The position numbers and the translations under genes are program-made. Positions 1 to 7,979 of a stretch of DNA of 64,000 nt are shown here, one piece after another. The stretch is from the NCBI RefSeq assembly GCF_003053725.1, contig NZ_QAYC01000014.1, forward strand, positions 47,303 through 111,302, read 5' to 3'. Position 1 is the first letter of the stretch, and each line of letters starts with the position of its first letter. The DNA comes from Rhodovulum kholense (GTDB lineage: Bacteria; Pseudomonadota; Alphaproteobacteria; Rhodobacterales; Rhodobacteraceae). The notes beneath the pieces were generated by a model. The model was given only the letters and a program-made list of their open reading frames with translations. It ran no database searches and was not told the DNA's origin.

Positions 1-791
1 TGCTGGCGCGGATGGAACGCCGCGATGCCGAGATCGCGCTGACCCAGGCCGCCGCCGCCGAGGCCCAGGCCGAAAGCCATCTGGCCGACCTGCGCCAGGG
101 CAAGCGGCCCGAAGAGATCCGGGTTATCGAAGCGACGCTGGCCTCGGCCCGGGCCGAAGCCGCCGAGGCCGACCGTCAGCGTGAACGGATGACCCGGCTG
201 GCCGCCCGGGGCGTTGCCAACGAGGCCGACCGCGACGATGCGATCACCGCGGCCGAAGTGGCCCATGCCCGCGTGGCGCAGGTCGAGGCCGATCTGGCGG
301 TCGCGCGTCTGCCCGCCCGCCCGCAAGCCATCGCCGAGGCCGAGGCCGCGCTTCTGGGCGCCCGCGCCGCCCGCGACAGGGCCAGCTGGGCCCTGGACAA
401 GCGGACGCTCAGCCTCGACGAGCCGGTCACCGTCTTCGACGTGATCCGCACCGCGGGCGAGATCGCCGGGCCTTCGGCGCCGGTGCTGTCGGTGCTGGGC
501 GAGGGGGCGGTCAAGCTGCGGCTTTATATCCCCGAACCCGCGCTGTCGTCAGTGGCGGTGGGCGACCGGCTGGCGGTCGGCTGCGACGGCTGCGCGCCGG
601 ACCTGTCCGCCCGCATCACCTATATCGCCGAGGCCGCCGAGTTCACGCCGCCGGTGATCTACTCGCTCGAAAGCCGCCAGAAGCTGGTCTATCTGGTCGA
701 GGCGCGGCCTGAGCAGGGGGCCGAGCCGGGGGTCGGGGGGCTGAAGCCCGGCCAGATCGTCGATGTGCGGCTGGCGGAGCCCGGCAGATGA
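1..791 (+). CDS. HlyD-family membrane fusion protein, C-terminal part
   Basis: This is the periplasmic adaptor of an ABC-2 type efflux system. The reading frame is open from the window edge, so the N-terminus (membrane anchor and first half of the hairpin) is missing. Residues 1-130 of the visible part are Ala/Glu/Arg-rich heptad-like helix typical of the HlyD alpha-hairpin. The remainder is the lipoyl-like and beta-barrel region, ending with a 'GLKPGQIVDVRL' type strand common in YbhG/YhiI adaptors. The stop overlaps the start of the ATPase gene (ATGA), so the two are translationally coupled. The substrate is unknown. Family call is firm, exporter specificity is not. Confidence 0.85.
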   Translation, partial: LARMERRDAEIALTQAAAAEAQAESHLADLRQGKRPEEIRVIEATLASARAEAAEADRQRERMTRLAARGVANEADRDDAITAAEVAHARVAQVEADLAVARLPARPQAIAEAEAALLGARAARDRASWALDKRTLSLDEPVTVFDVIRTAGEIAGPSAPVLSVLGEGAVKLRLYIPEPALSSVAVGDRLAVGCDGCAPDLSARITYIAEAAEFTPPVIYSLESRQKLVYLVEARPEQGAEPGVGGLKPGQIVDVRLAEPGR

Positions 792-1732
792 CCGACCCCT
801 CCGCCGAACCTGTCCCCGAACCTGCGATCGCCGTCTCCGGTCTGACCAAGCGGTTCGGCGACCGGGTGGTGGTGGACCGGGTGACGCTGTCGGTCGCACG
901 CGGCGAGATCGCGGGGTTTCTGGGGCCGAACGGGTCGGGCAAGACGACCACGATCCGGATGATGTGCGGGTTGCTGGAACCCGATGGCGGCGAGGGCCGC
1001 GTGCTGGGCCATGACATCCGGCGCGAGCGCCGCGCCATCAAGCGCCGGGTCGGCTACATGACCCAGCGGTTTTCCTTCTACGAGGACCTCACCATCGAGG
1101 AAAACCTGCGCTTTGTCGCCGGGCTATACGGCATGCGGCCGGTGGGCCGCGCGGTGCGCGACACGCTGGCCGATCTGGGGCTGACCTCGCGCCGGGGCCA
1201 GCTGGCCGGGGCGTTGTCGGGCGGCTGGAAGCAGCGGCTGGCGCTGGCGGCCTGCCTCATGCACAAGCCCGACCTCTTGCTTTTGGACGAGCCCACCGCC
1301 GGGGTCGACCCCAAGGCCCGGCGCGAATTCTGGGACGAGATCCATGCCCGCGCGGCCGAGGGCCTGACGGTGCTGGTCTCGACCCATTACATGGACGAGG
1401 CCGAGCGCTGTCACCGCATCGCCTATATCTCTTACGGCAGGCTGGTCGCGCATGGCACGGTGGCCGAGGTGGTGGCGGGGGCCGGGCTTTCGACGCTGGT
1501 GCTGACCGGCGGGCGGACCGCAGAGGCGGCGCGCGCGCTCGACGGCGCCGAGGGCGTCGAGCAGGTCGCCCATTTTGGCGCGACGCTGCATGTGGTGGGG
1601 CGCGACCCGGACCGGCTCCGCCGGGCGGTCGCGCCGGTGGCGGCCGAGACCGGCGCGCGGATCGACCCGGCCGAGACCAGCCTCGAGGACGTCTTCATCA
1701 AGCTCATGGGCGAGGCGAGGGACAACGCATGA
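788..1732 (+). CDS. ABC transporter ATP-binding protein (ABC-2 exporter, YbhF-like)
   Basis: Cytoplasmic ATPase of the exporter, 314 aa. Walker A is GPNGSGKTT at about residues 46-54, the signature is LSGGWKQR near 144 (the Trp variant is common in ABC-2 exporters), and Walker B LLLLDEPTAGVDP follows near 163, then the His-switch STHYMDEAE. About 90 extra C-terminal residues resemble the accessory domain of drug/exporter ATPases of the CcmA/YbhF class. It has four-base overlaps with both neighbours (ATGA upstream and downstream), giving a tight adaptor-ATPase-permease operon. Known family members export drugs or cations; the substrate here cannot be read from the sequence. Confidence 0.93.
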   Translation: MTDPSAEPVPEPAIAVSGLTKRFGDRVVVDRVTLSVARGEIAGFLGPNGSGKTTTIRMMCGLLEPDGGEGRVLGHDIRRERRAIKRRVGYMTQRFSFYEDLTIEENLRFVAGLYGMRPVGRAVRDTLADLGLTSRRGQLAGALSGGWKQRLALAACLMHKPDLLLLDEPTAGVDPKARREFWDEIHARAAEGLTVLVSTHYMDEAERCHRIAYISYGRLVAHGTVAEVVAGAGLSTLVLTGGRTAEAARALDGAEGVEQVAHFGATLHVVGRDPDRLRRAVAPVAAETGARIDPAETSLEDVFIKLMGEARDNA

Positions 1733-2853
1733 TCGGGCGGGTTTTGTCGCTGGGGCGGCTCATGGCGCTGCTGGCCAAGGAGACGATCCAGATGCGGCGC
1801 GACCGGCTGACCTTCGGCATGATGCTGGGGATCCCGCTGGTCCAGCTGATGCTGTTCGGCTTTGCCATCAACACCGACCCCAAGGAGCTGCCCGCAGCCC
1901 TCGTCGCGCCGACTCAGGACCGGTTCACCCGGGCGATGGTCTCGGCGCTGGAGCTGACCGGCTATTACCGCTTCGTCGCACCCGACGCGACCGCGGCCGA
2001 AGCCGAGCGGATGATCGCGCGGGGCGATGTGTCCTTCGTGGTGACGATCCCGTCCGATTTCGGGCGCCGGGTGATGCGGGGCGAAAGCCCCTCGATCCTG
2101 ATCGACGCGGACGCGACCGACCCTTCGGTCGCCTCGGGCGCGATCTCGACGCTGGGCACGGTGGCGGCCCAGGCGCTGTCGCGCGAGACCGGCGCGGCGG
2201 CGCCCGCGCCCGGGCTCTCGGTCGTCGTCCATCGCCGCTACAACCCCGAGGGCGTCACGCAATACAACATCGTGCCGGCCCTTCTGGGGGTGATCCTGCA
2301 GCTGACCATGGTGATGATGACCGCGATGGCGCTGACCCGCGAGACCGAGCGCGGCACGATGGAGAACCTGCTGTCGATGCCCGCGACGCCTCTGGAGATC
2401 ATGCTGGGCAAGATCGTGCCCTATCTGGGCGTGGGGGCGGTGCAGGTCGTGGTGGTGCTGGCGGCGTCAAGGCTGGTCTTCGGCGTGCCCTTCGTCGGCA
2501 GTCTGACCCTGATCCTCGCGGGGGTCTTCGTCTTCGTGATGGCGCTGGTGATCCTCGGCTATCTGATCTCGACGGTGGCGCGGACCCAGATGCAGGCGAT
2601 GCAGATCACCTTCTTCTTCTTCCTGCCCTCGCTGATGCTGTCGGGCTTCATGTTTCCCTATCGCGGCATGCCGGGCTGGGCGCAGGCGCTGGGCGAGATC
2701 TTTCCGCTGACCCATTTCCTGCGGCTGATCCGGGCGGTGATGCTGAAGGGGGCGGGGCTTGCGACGGTCTCGGGGTCGTTCCTGGCGCTGGGGCTTTTCG
2801 TGCTGGTGTTGGCGCTGGCGGCGCTGACGCGATTCCGCAAGACGCTGGACTGA
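1729..2853 (+). CDS. ABC-2 type transporter permease (YbhS/YbhR-like)
   Basis: Inner-membrane permease, 374 aa. One N-terminal membrane segment (about residues 25-45, with the MRRDRLTF motif before it) is followed by a roughly 130-residue periplasmic domain and five C-terminal membrane segments from about residue 180. 'ETERGTMENLLSMP' is the typical ABC-2 motif between the second and third segments. It overlaps the ATPase stop by four bases. E. coli YbhFSR uses two permeases; only one is encoded here, so it probably homodimerises. The gene ends five bases before the convergent dctM stop, so the two operons run into each other with no room for separate terminators. Confidence 0.92.
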   Translation: MIGRVLSLGRLMALLAKETIQMRRDRLTFGMMLGIPLVQLMLFGFAINTDPKELPAALVAPTQDRFTRAMVSALELTGYYRFVAPDATAAEAERMIARGDVSFVVTIPSDFGRRVMRGESPSILIDADATDPSVASGAISTLGTVAAQALSRETGAAAPAPGLSVVVHRRYNPEGVTQYNIVPALLGVILQLTMVMMTAMALTRETERGTMENLLSMPATPLEIMLGKIVPYLGVGAVQVVVVLAASRLVFGVPFVGSLTLILAGVFVFVMALVILGYLISTVARTQMQAMQITFFFFLPSLMLSGFMFPYRGMPGWAQALGEIFPLTHFLRLIRAVMLKGAGLATVSGSFLALGLFVLVLALAALTRFRKTLD

Positions 2854-2858
2854 GCTGC

Positions 2859-4217
2859 TCAGTCGCCAAGGGCGTGCGGCAGCCACAGCACCAGCGCCGG
2901 GAAGGCCAGCAAGAGGCCCACGCGGAGAAGCTCGGCCAGAAAGAAGGGCAGCACGCCCCGGAAGGTCTCGGCCATCGGCACGTCGCGGGCGAGCGACGAG
3001 ATCACGAAGACATTCATGCCGACGGGCGGGGTGATCAGCCCCAGTTCCACGACGATGAGGGCGAGGATGCCGAACCAGATCTTCAGATCCTCGGTGCCCA
3101 TGCCGAAGCCTGCGCCCTCGGCCATCTGGTAAAGCCCGCCATTGACCTCGACCAACACCGGCCAGAAGAACGGGATGACCAGAAGGATCATCGACAGGCT
3201 GTCCATCAGGCAGCCCAGCACGATCAGCGCGGCCAGCAGCAGCACCAGCACCGCGAGCGGCGCAAGCCCCGCGCCCGCAATCCATTCGGCGCCCGCCTGC
3301 GGCAGGCCCGCGCGGGACATGAAGATCTTCATCAGCTCGGCACCCAGCAGGATCAGGTAGATCATGCCCGAGGTCGCGGCGGTTTCCAGCACCGAAGCGC
3401 GGAGCGCGCCAGGGCCGAGCCTCCCCCGGAGCGTGCCATAGACCCAGACCAGCGCAACGCCCACGGCCGCCCCGGGCGTGGGGTTGTAAAGCCCCAGATA
3501 GATGCCGCCCAGCACCAGCGCGAAGATGCCCAGCACCGGCAAAACGCCCAGGGTCGCGGCGCGGAACTCGGCCCGCCCGGCCGGGGCATGGGCGGGCCCG
3601 GCGCCGGGGAGGAGCGCGACATAGCCCGCGATGGTCAGAAGGAACAGCAGGACCGCCAGCGCGCCCGGCACGAGGGCTGCCATGAACATGGTGACGACAT
3701 TGGCCTCGACCAGGACCGCATAGAGGATCAGTACCACCGAGGGCGGGATCAGGATGCCGAGCGTGCCGCCCGCGGCCAGCGTGCCGGTCGCCAGCGCGCC
3801 CGAATAATTCTGGCGGCGCAGCTCGGGCAGGGCGACCTTGCCCATGGTCGAGGCGGTGGCGAGCGACGAGCCGCAGACCGCGCCGAAGCCCGCGCAGGCG
3901 GCGATGGCGGCCATCGCGGTGCCGCCGCGCATCCAGCCAAGCCAGGCCGCCCCCGCCCGGAAGAGCGCCGCCGACAGGCCCGCCCGCCCGGCAAGCGCCC
4001 CCATCAGCACGAAAAGCGGCACGACCGTCAGGTCGTAGATCGAGAACTGGCCCCAGGCCAGCGTCTTGAGCTGGTTCAGAAGCAGCGCCGGGCCGTTCAG
4101 AGCGGCGATGCCCGCGCCGCCGATCAGGATCATCGCATAGGCGATGGGCATCCGCGCCGCGATCAGCAGGACCAGCGCGCCAAGCCCGATCAGGCCCAGC
4201 ATCATCGGATCAGGCAT
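2859..4217 (-). CDS. dctM: TRAP transporter large permease DctM
   Basis: Large membrane subunit of a TRAP uptake system, 452 aa, almost entirely hydrophobic with about a dozen membrane segments. It contains typical DctM stretches such as 'GFGAVCGSSLATASTMGKVALPE' (read here in two parts around residue 115) and a 'GLITPPVGMNVFV' motif near residue 395. It is the last gene of the dctP-dctQ-dctM operon and overlaps dctQ by eight bases. TRAP systems use a sodium gradient to import organic acids bound by the periplasmic receptor. The ligand is unknown here. Confidence 0.95.
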   Translation of the reverse strand: MPDPMMLGLIGLGALVLLIAARMPIAYAMILIGGAGIAALNGPALLLNQLKTLAWGQFSIYDLTVVPLFVLMGALAGRAGLSAALFRAGAAWLGWMRGGTAMAAIAACAGFGAVCGSSLATASTMGKVALPELRRQNYSGALATGTLAAGGTLGILIPPSVVLILYAVLVEANVVTMFMAALVPGALAVLLFLLTIAGYVALLPGAGPAHAPAGRAEFRAATLGVLPVLGIFALVLGGIYLGLYNPTPGAAVGVALVWVYGTLRGRLGPGALRASVLETAATSGMIYLILLGAELMKIFMSRAGLPQAGAEWIAGAGLAPLAVLVLLLAALIVLGCLMDSLSMILLVIPFFWPVLVEVNGGLYQMAEGAGFGMGTEDLKIWFGILALIVVELGLITPPVGMNVFVISSLARDVPMAETFRGVLPFFLAELLRVGLLLAFPALVLWLPHALGD

Positions 4218-4701
4218 TCCGCCTCCCGCGCGCCGCGGCGGCGTCCTCGGTCAGCGTCGCCACCGCAGCCAGCGCCAGCAGCGCCAGCGACGCCAGCACC
4301 GGCAGGAAACAGGGCCAGAGCGGGATCTGCAGGATCGCGGTGGTGTAGCCATAGGCCTGCTGATCGCCGAGCCCGAGGCTCATCCGCCAAAGCAGGACCC
4401 CGGCCACGGCAAGGGCGGCCAGCGATCCGGCAAGGCTCATCCGTGCGGCCCAGATCCGCGACGCGCCCATGGTGAAGACATCGGCGGTGACATTGGCGCG
4501 GGTCAGCTGGCACCAGGGCAGGAAGGCGAAGACCGCGATGGCAGTGCCGATCTCGGTCAGCTCGAAATCGCCCGGGATCGGGCGACCGAGCAGGCCGCCG
4601 AGGATCGAGACCACGTTCAGCGCGACGACACCCGCCAGCACCAGCCCGCCGAGAAGCGCCCAGATCTCGACCGCGGCGGCCAGCGCGCGCCGCAGCCTCA
4701 T
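4210..4701 (-). CDS. dctQ: TRAP transporter small permease DctQ
   Basis: Small four-helix membrane subunit, 163 aa from the chosen start. The frame is open much further upstream but that part is arginine-rich shadow sequence; the ATG at 4701 overlaps the dctP stop as ATGA and begins the first hydrophobic helix. 'ELTEIGTAIAVFAFLPWCQL' followed by 'NVTADVF' is the characteristic DctQ pattern. It forms the membrane complex with DctM and receives substrate from DctP. Confidence 0.9.
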   Translation of the reverse strand: MRLRRALAAAVEIWALLGGLVLAGVVALNVVSILGGLLGRPIPGDFELTEIGTAIAVFAFLPWCQLTRANVTADVFTMGASRIWAARMSLAGSLAALAVAGVLLWRMSLGLGDQQAYGYTTAILQIPLWPCFLPVLASLALLALAAVATLTEDAAAARGRRNA

Positions 4702-5741
4702 CGGCTGGAATGGGCCGCCACCGCGGCGCGGGCGCGGGCGACCAGACCCGCGCCGTCGATGCCGCGGCTGTCGGCATCCTCGATCCAGCGGTCGACAACG
4801 GGCTCGAGCGCGGTGCGGAAGGCCTCGGTTTCGGCGGGGCTCAGCACCTGATGGGCCTTGCCCGCAGCGGTGGTGATGGCGACGCCGGTCTCTTCGGTGC
4901 CGCGCCAGATCCGGCCCAGCTCGGCCAGCCATTCCGGCCCCGAGGCCTCGCGGAACGCGGTCTGGATCTCGGGCGGCAGGCTGTCCCAGCGCGCCTTGTT
5001 CATCGACAGCTGGAAGGTGGTGGTGCCGAAGCGGGTGTTGCGGTCGCCCTCGATCAGCCGGTCGGTCTGGTCCTGCAGCTTCAGCGCGGGCACGATCTCG
5101 AAGGGCACCAGCGCGCCGTCGACCACGCCCTTCTGCAACGCCTGCGGCAGGTCGGGCACCGGCATCGCCACCGGCACCGCGCCCAAAGCCTCGAGCACCC
5201 AGGCGCCGGTGCGTGACGGGATGCGCATCTTGCGGCCCGCCAGATCGGCGGGGGCATGCACCTCGGGGCCACGCAGCGCGATGCCGTTTCCGGCATGGAC
5301 ATGCAGGAACATCACCTCAAGGCCCTTGTAGTCGTCCTTGAGGTCGGTCTCGAACAGATCGGCCAGCGCCAGATTGGCCGCACCCGGATCGTTCACATAG
5401 ACGTTCGGCAGTTCCATCACCTCGGTCCGGGGGAACAGCCCCGGGGTGTAGCCGTTCACGACCCAGATCAGGTCCACGACCCCGTCGCGGGCCTGGGTGA
5501 CCAGTTCGGGCGGGCGTCCGCCCAGCGTCATCGAGGGATAGATCTCGATCCTGACCCGGCCGCCCGAGCGGGCCTCGACCGCGCGCGCCCAAGGGTCCAG
5601 CGTCTCGGTCTGGGTGGGCGAGGTGGCGGGCAGGAAATGGTGCAGCTTGAAAGTGTAGTCCTGCGCCAGCGCGGCCCCGGCGGTCCAGATCGCGGCGGCG
5701 GCCGAGGCCAGCAGCCCGGCAAGGCGTCGTCCCGGTTCCAT
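4698..5741 (-). CDS. dctP: TRAP transporter substrate-binding protein DctP
   Basis: Periplasmic solute receptor, 347 aa. The signal peptide has a charged MEPGRR start, an Ala/Leu core and cleavage after ALAQ. The ATG at 5741 is chosen over an in-frame ATG nine codons upstream because a GGGGGAGACAGGG ribosome site sits just before it. Mature-domain features include 'LHHFLPATSPTQTE' at the start, a conserved 'RKMRIPSRTGAWVLEALGA' helix with the ligand-gripping Arg, and 'ALQKGVVDGALVP'. First gene of dctPQM. It resembles the C4-dicarboxylate/organic-acid receptors, but the ligand is not predictable with confidence. Confidence 0.94.
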   Translation of the reverse strand: MEPGRRLAGLLASAAAAIWTAGAALAQDYTFKLHHFLPATSPTQTETLDPWARAVEARSGGRVRIEIYPSMTLGGRPPELVTQARDGVVDLIWVVNGYTPGLFPRTEVMELPNVYVNDPGAANLALADLFETDLKDDYKGLEVMFLHVHAGNGIALRGPEVHAPADLAGRKMRIPSRTGAWVLEALGAVPVAMPVPDLPQALQKGVVDGALVPFEIVPALKLQDQTDRLIEGDRNTRFGTTTFQLSMNKARWDSLPPEIQTAFREASGPEWLAELGRIWRGTEETGVAITTAAGKAHQVLSPAETEAFRTALEPVVDRWIEDADSRGIDGAGLVARARAAVAAHSSR

Positions 5742-6018
5742 CCCTGTCTCCCCCGTCTGCGGCCGCATGCGGCCGGTCGCCTCGGCCTACACCGGGACGG
5801 GAATCCGGTCAACGTCGCGGGGCGGCAGGCGCCGCGCGGCATTGACTGTGCGTTGACGCGTCGGGAGCAGGATCGCCTTGTCCGCAGTCGGGATCGGGGC
5901 GGCGCAGGGCGGATCTGACAGGATCGTGAGCCGCTGTGACCGTGCCCGTGAAACGGGATCGCGCCGGGCCGCGTTGAGGGTCTGTCGCGAACGCAAGAAC
6001 CGAAGAAGGGAGACGAAA

Positions 6019-6111
6019 ATGACCCGCAAACGCGAACGCCGCACCCCGAAACCCCGGGACGAACGGGAAACGCCGCCGACCTGGCGCTTTACCGACTGGG
6101 CCATGATCTGA
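6019..6111 (+). CDS. 30-residue basic small protein
   Basis: A very short open frame with a good ribosome site (GAAGGGAGACGAAA before the ATG). The N-terminal two thirds are highly basic and proline-containing (MTRKRERRTPKPRDERE), and the C-terminus is WRFTDWAMI, aromatic and hydrophobic. It lies alone between dctP and cspA on the opposite strand to both and is followed by a GC-rich hairpin at 6183-6216. I do not recognise a named family. The strong Shine-Dalgarno and composition unlike random frames make translation plausible. A chance frame remains possible at this length. Confidence 0.5.
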   Translation: MTRKRERRTPKPRDERETPPTWRFTDWAMI

Positions 6112-6182
6112 CCGGGAAACTGTTCTGATCGGAAGGATACCGGATCGCACCGCCCGGCAAGGGGCGGCGGATCGACGGCAAT

Positions 6183-6216
6183 CGGGCCGGGCTGCGCGAA
6201 AGGCGCGTCCGGCCCG
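6183..6216. terminator. GC-rich hairpin between small ORF and cspA
   Basis: Perfect 8-bp inverted repeat CGGGCCGG / CCGGCCCG with a further GCGC/GCGC pairing inside. It lies between two convergent genes, so it can serve both strands. There is no strong T tract on either side, so it may only stabilise mRNA ends. Confidence 0.45.
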
Positions 6217-6233
6217 TCGTGTGTCTGCGGTCT

Positions 6234-6440
6234 TTAGAGAGCGACCAGCTTGACAGCCGATTCACGGCCGTCGCGGCCGGCTTCGATCTCGAACGAGACC
6301 TTCTGGCCGTCTTGCAGGCCGGTCAGGCCCGAGCGTTCCACGGCAGAGATGTGCACGAACACGTCCTTCTTGCCGCCGTCCGGGGCGATGAAGCCGAAGC
6401 CTTTGGTGCTGTTGAACCATTTCACGGTGCCGGTAGCCAT
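6234..6440 (-). CDS. cspA: Cold-shock protein (CspA family)
   Basis: RNA chaperone of 68 aa, the normal family size. It is a single OB-fold with both RNA-binding motifs visible: RNP1 as KGFGFI at residues 13-18 and RNP2 as VFVHIS at residues 27-32. The ATG at 6440 is preceded by GAGGAGACACACGGG. It binds single-stranded RNA and prevents or melts secondary structure in the cytoplasm. The leader from the predicted promoter to the start is about 120 nt, typical of regulated csp mRNAs, whose long leaders often control translation by temperature. Confidence 0.97.
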   Translation of the reverse strand: MATGTVKWFNSTKGFGFIAPDGGKKDVFVHISAVERSGLTGLQDGQKVSFEIEAGRDGRESAVKLVAL

Positions 6441-6565
6441 CCCGTGTGTCTCCTCATGTGGTGCCGCTCGCGGAAGTGCAGCGGCTCGGCTCGTCAGGGA
6501 TCGATCGAGGTACTGACGGCCGCTTGAGCGAAGACAGTGGTCGATAGAGGTAACGTCGCGACGTG

Positions 6566-6596
6566 CCATATGGGGCTTTTCGCGAGTCGCTGCAAG
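6566..6596 (-). promoter_or_regulatory. Heat-shock (RpoH)-like promoter of cspA
   Basis: On the minus strand CTTGCA (6596-6591) is followed after 15 bases by CCCCATATGG (6575-6566). This fits the sigma-32/RpoH pattern (CTTGAA, 13-17 bases, CCCCATNT) better than a housekeeping promoter. Transcription would start near 6559. The rest of the 375-bp gap 6441-6815 holds the csp leader and nothing else that I can recognise. Confidence 0.5.
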
Positions 6597-6815
6597 AAAA
6601 TTCCGTGACAGCGGCCGGTCTTTGCGGTCGCGGGACGCGCTGCCGCAGGGGGCATCCGGTCGCACGGCTGTCGCGCGACGGTTGCAGGGCAGATGACGTG
6701 TCGCGGCGAAAGCGGACCCGGCAAGGCGTTGGAGCGTCTGTTAATCCCGCAATCGCTCCCTATCTTGCGCAGGAGCGATTAGGATCGTCTCAGGACCGCT
6801 TCCACGGGAAGGTGC

Positions 6816-7967
6816 ATGGTACGGCAAATCGGGTTCTCCGTCCTGCTCCTGGCAGGGACGCTCGCGCTCTGGATCGCCTTCGTGCCCGGAGCGCGGCCGG
6901 TGCTTGACCGTCTGGGCGTGTCCGCGCTGATCGGGCTCGACCCGGCCGCGCCTGCCGGGGGTGCGGGATCGGGTGCCCGGCCGGGCGGCCCCGCCGCTGT
7001 CACCGTGTCCGAGGTCGGCGAGGGCCGCATCCAGGACCGGGTGGCGGCCATCGGCGACGGCCGGGCGTTGCGCGCGGTGACGGTGCGGTCCAAGGTCGCG
7101 GGCGAGGTGGTCGAGATCGGCATCCGCGACGGCGAACGGGTGGCGGCGGGCGCTCTGATCGTGCGGCTCGACGACGAGGCCGAGCGGATCGCGCTCGACC
7201 GTGCGCGGCTGGTTCTGGAAGACGCCCGCGACGAGGCCGACCGGGTGACCCGGCTGGAAACCACGGGGGCCGTGACCGAGGTGCGGCGGCGCGAGGCCGA
7301 TCTGGCGCTTCGCACCGCCGAGCTGGAACTGCGCCAGGCCGAATTCGATCTGTCCGAACGCACCGTGCGCGCGCCCTTCGCGGGCTGGGCGGGGGTTCTC
7401 GACATCGCGGTGGGCGACCGGGTGTCCAGCCAGGACGCGCTGGCCACCATCGCCGACCGCAGCCGCATCCTGATCGACTTTCACGTCCCCGAACGGGTGG
7501 TGGGCCAGATCAGGGAGGGGCTGCCGCTGACCGCGCGGCCGCTGGGCATGCCCGACCTGACCCTGAAGGGCCGGGTTCATGCCATCGACAATGCCGTCGA
7601 CGCGGCCAGCCGGACCTTGCGGGTGCAGGGCGAACTGGACAATTCCGACGATCTTCTGCGCGGGGGCATGTCCTTCGAGGTGACGCTGAATTTCGAGGGC
7701 GAACCGCTGCCGATGGTCGATCCGCTGGCGGTGCAATGGTCCAGCGCGGGCGCCTATGTCTGGGCGGTGCGCGACGGGCGCGCAGCGCGGGTGCCGGTCG
7801 CGATCCGCCAGCGCAATGCCGACAGCGTGCTGGTCGAGGCCGATCTGGCGGTGGGCGATCAGGTGGTGGCCGAGGGGCTGCAGACGCTGCGCGAGGGCGC
7901 CGAACTGCGCATCGTCGGGCCGCAGGCGGGGCTTGGCCTGCCGCGCCCGCCGGGCGACGCGGGCTAG
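6816..7967 (+). CDS. RND efflux periplasmic adaptor
   Basis: Membrane fusion protein of an RND pump, 383 aa. It has an N-terminal hydrophobic anchor (about residues 1-25), then the two lipoyl half-motifs ('VRSKVAGEVVEIGIRDGERV' near 90 and 'ERTVRAPFAGWAGV' near 180) flanking a short helical hairpin, then beta-barrel and membrane-proximal domains. A GGAAGG site precedes the ATG. It connects the inner-membrane pump encoded 12 bases downstream to an outer-membrane channel; no TolC-like gene and no regulator are next to it, so a channel encoded elsewhere must be used. Confidence 0.94.
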   Translation: MVRQIGFSVLLLAGTLALWIAFVPGARPVLDRLGVSALIGLDPAAPAGGAGSGARPGGPAAVTVSEVGEGRIQDRVAAIGDGRALRAVTVRSKVAGEVVEIGIRDGERVAAGALIVRLDDEAERIALDRARLVLEDARDEADRVTRLETTGAVTEVRRREADLALRTAELELRQAEFDLSERTVRAPFAGWAGVLDIAVGDRVSSQDALATIADRSRILIDFHVPERVVGQIREGLPLTARPLGMPDLTLKGRVHAIDNAVDAASRTLRVQGELDNSDDLLRGGMSFEVTLNFEGEPLPMVDPLAVQWSSAGAYVWAVRDGRAARVPVAIRQRNADSVLVEADLAVGDQVVAEGLQTLREGAELRIVGPQAGLGLPRPPGDAG

Positions 7968-7979
7968 GGAGGCGGGGCC

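Noticed and set aside
1575..4475. 966-codon plus-strand open frame across the ABC permease and dctM
   Set aside because: It is a GC-rich shadow with Arg/Gly/Asp-rich nonsense; the real genes on both strands have domains, signals and overlaps.
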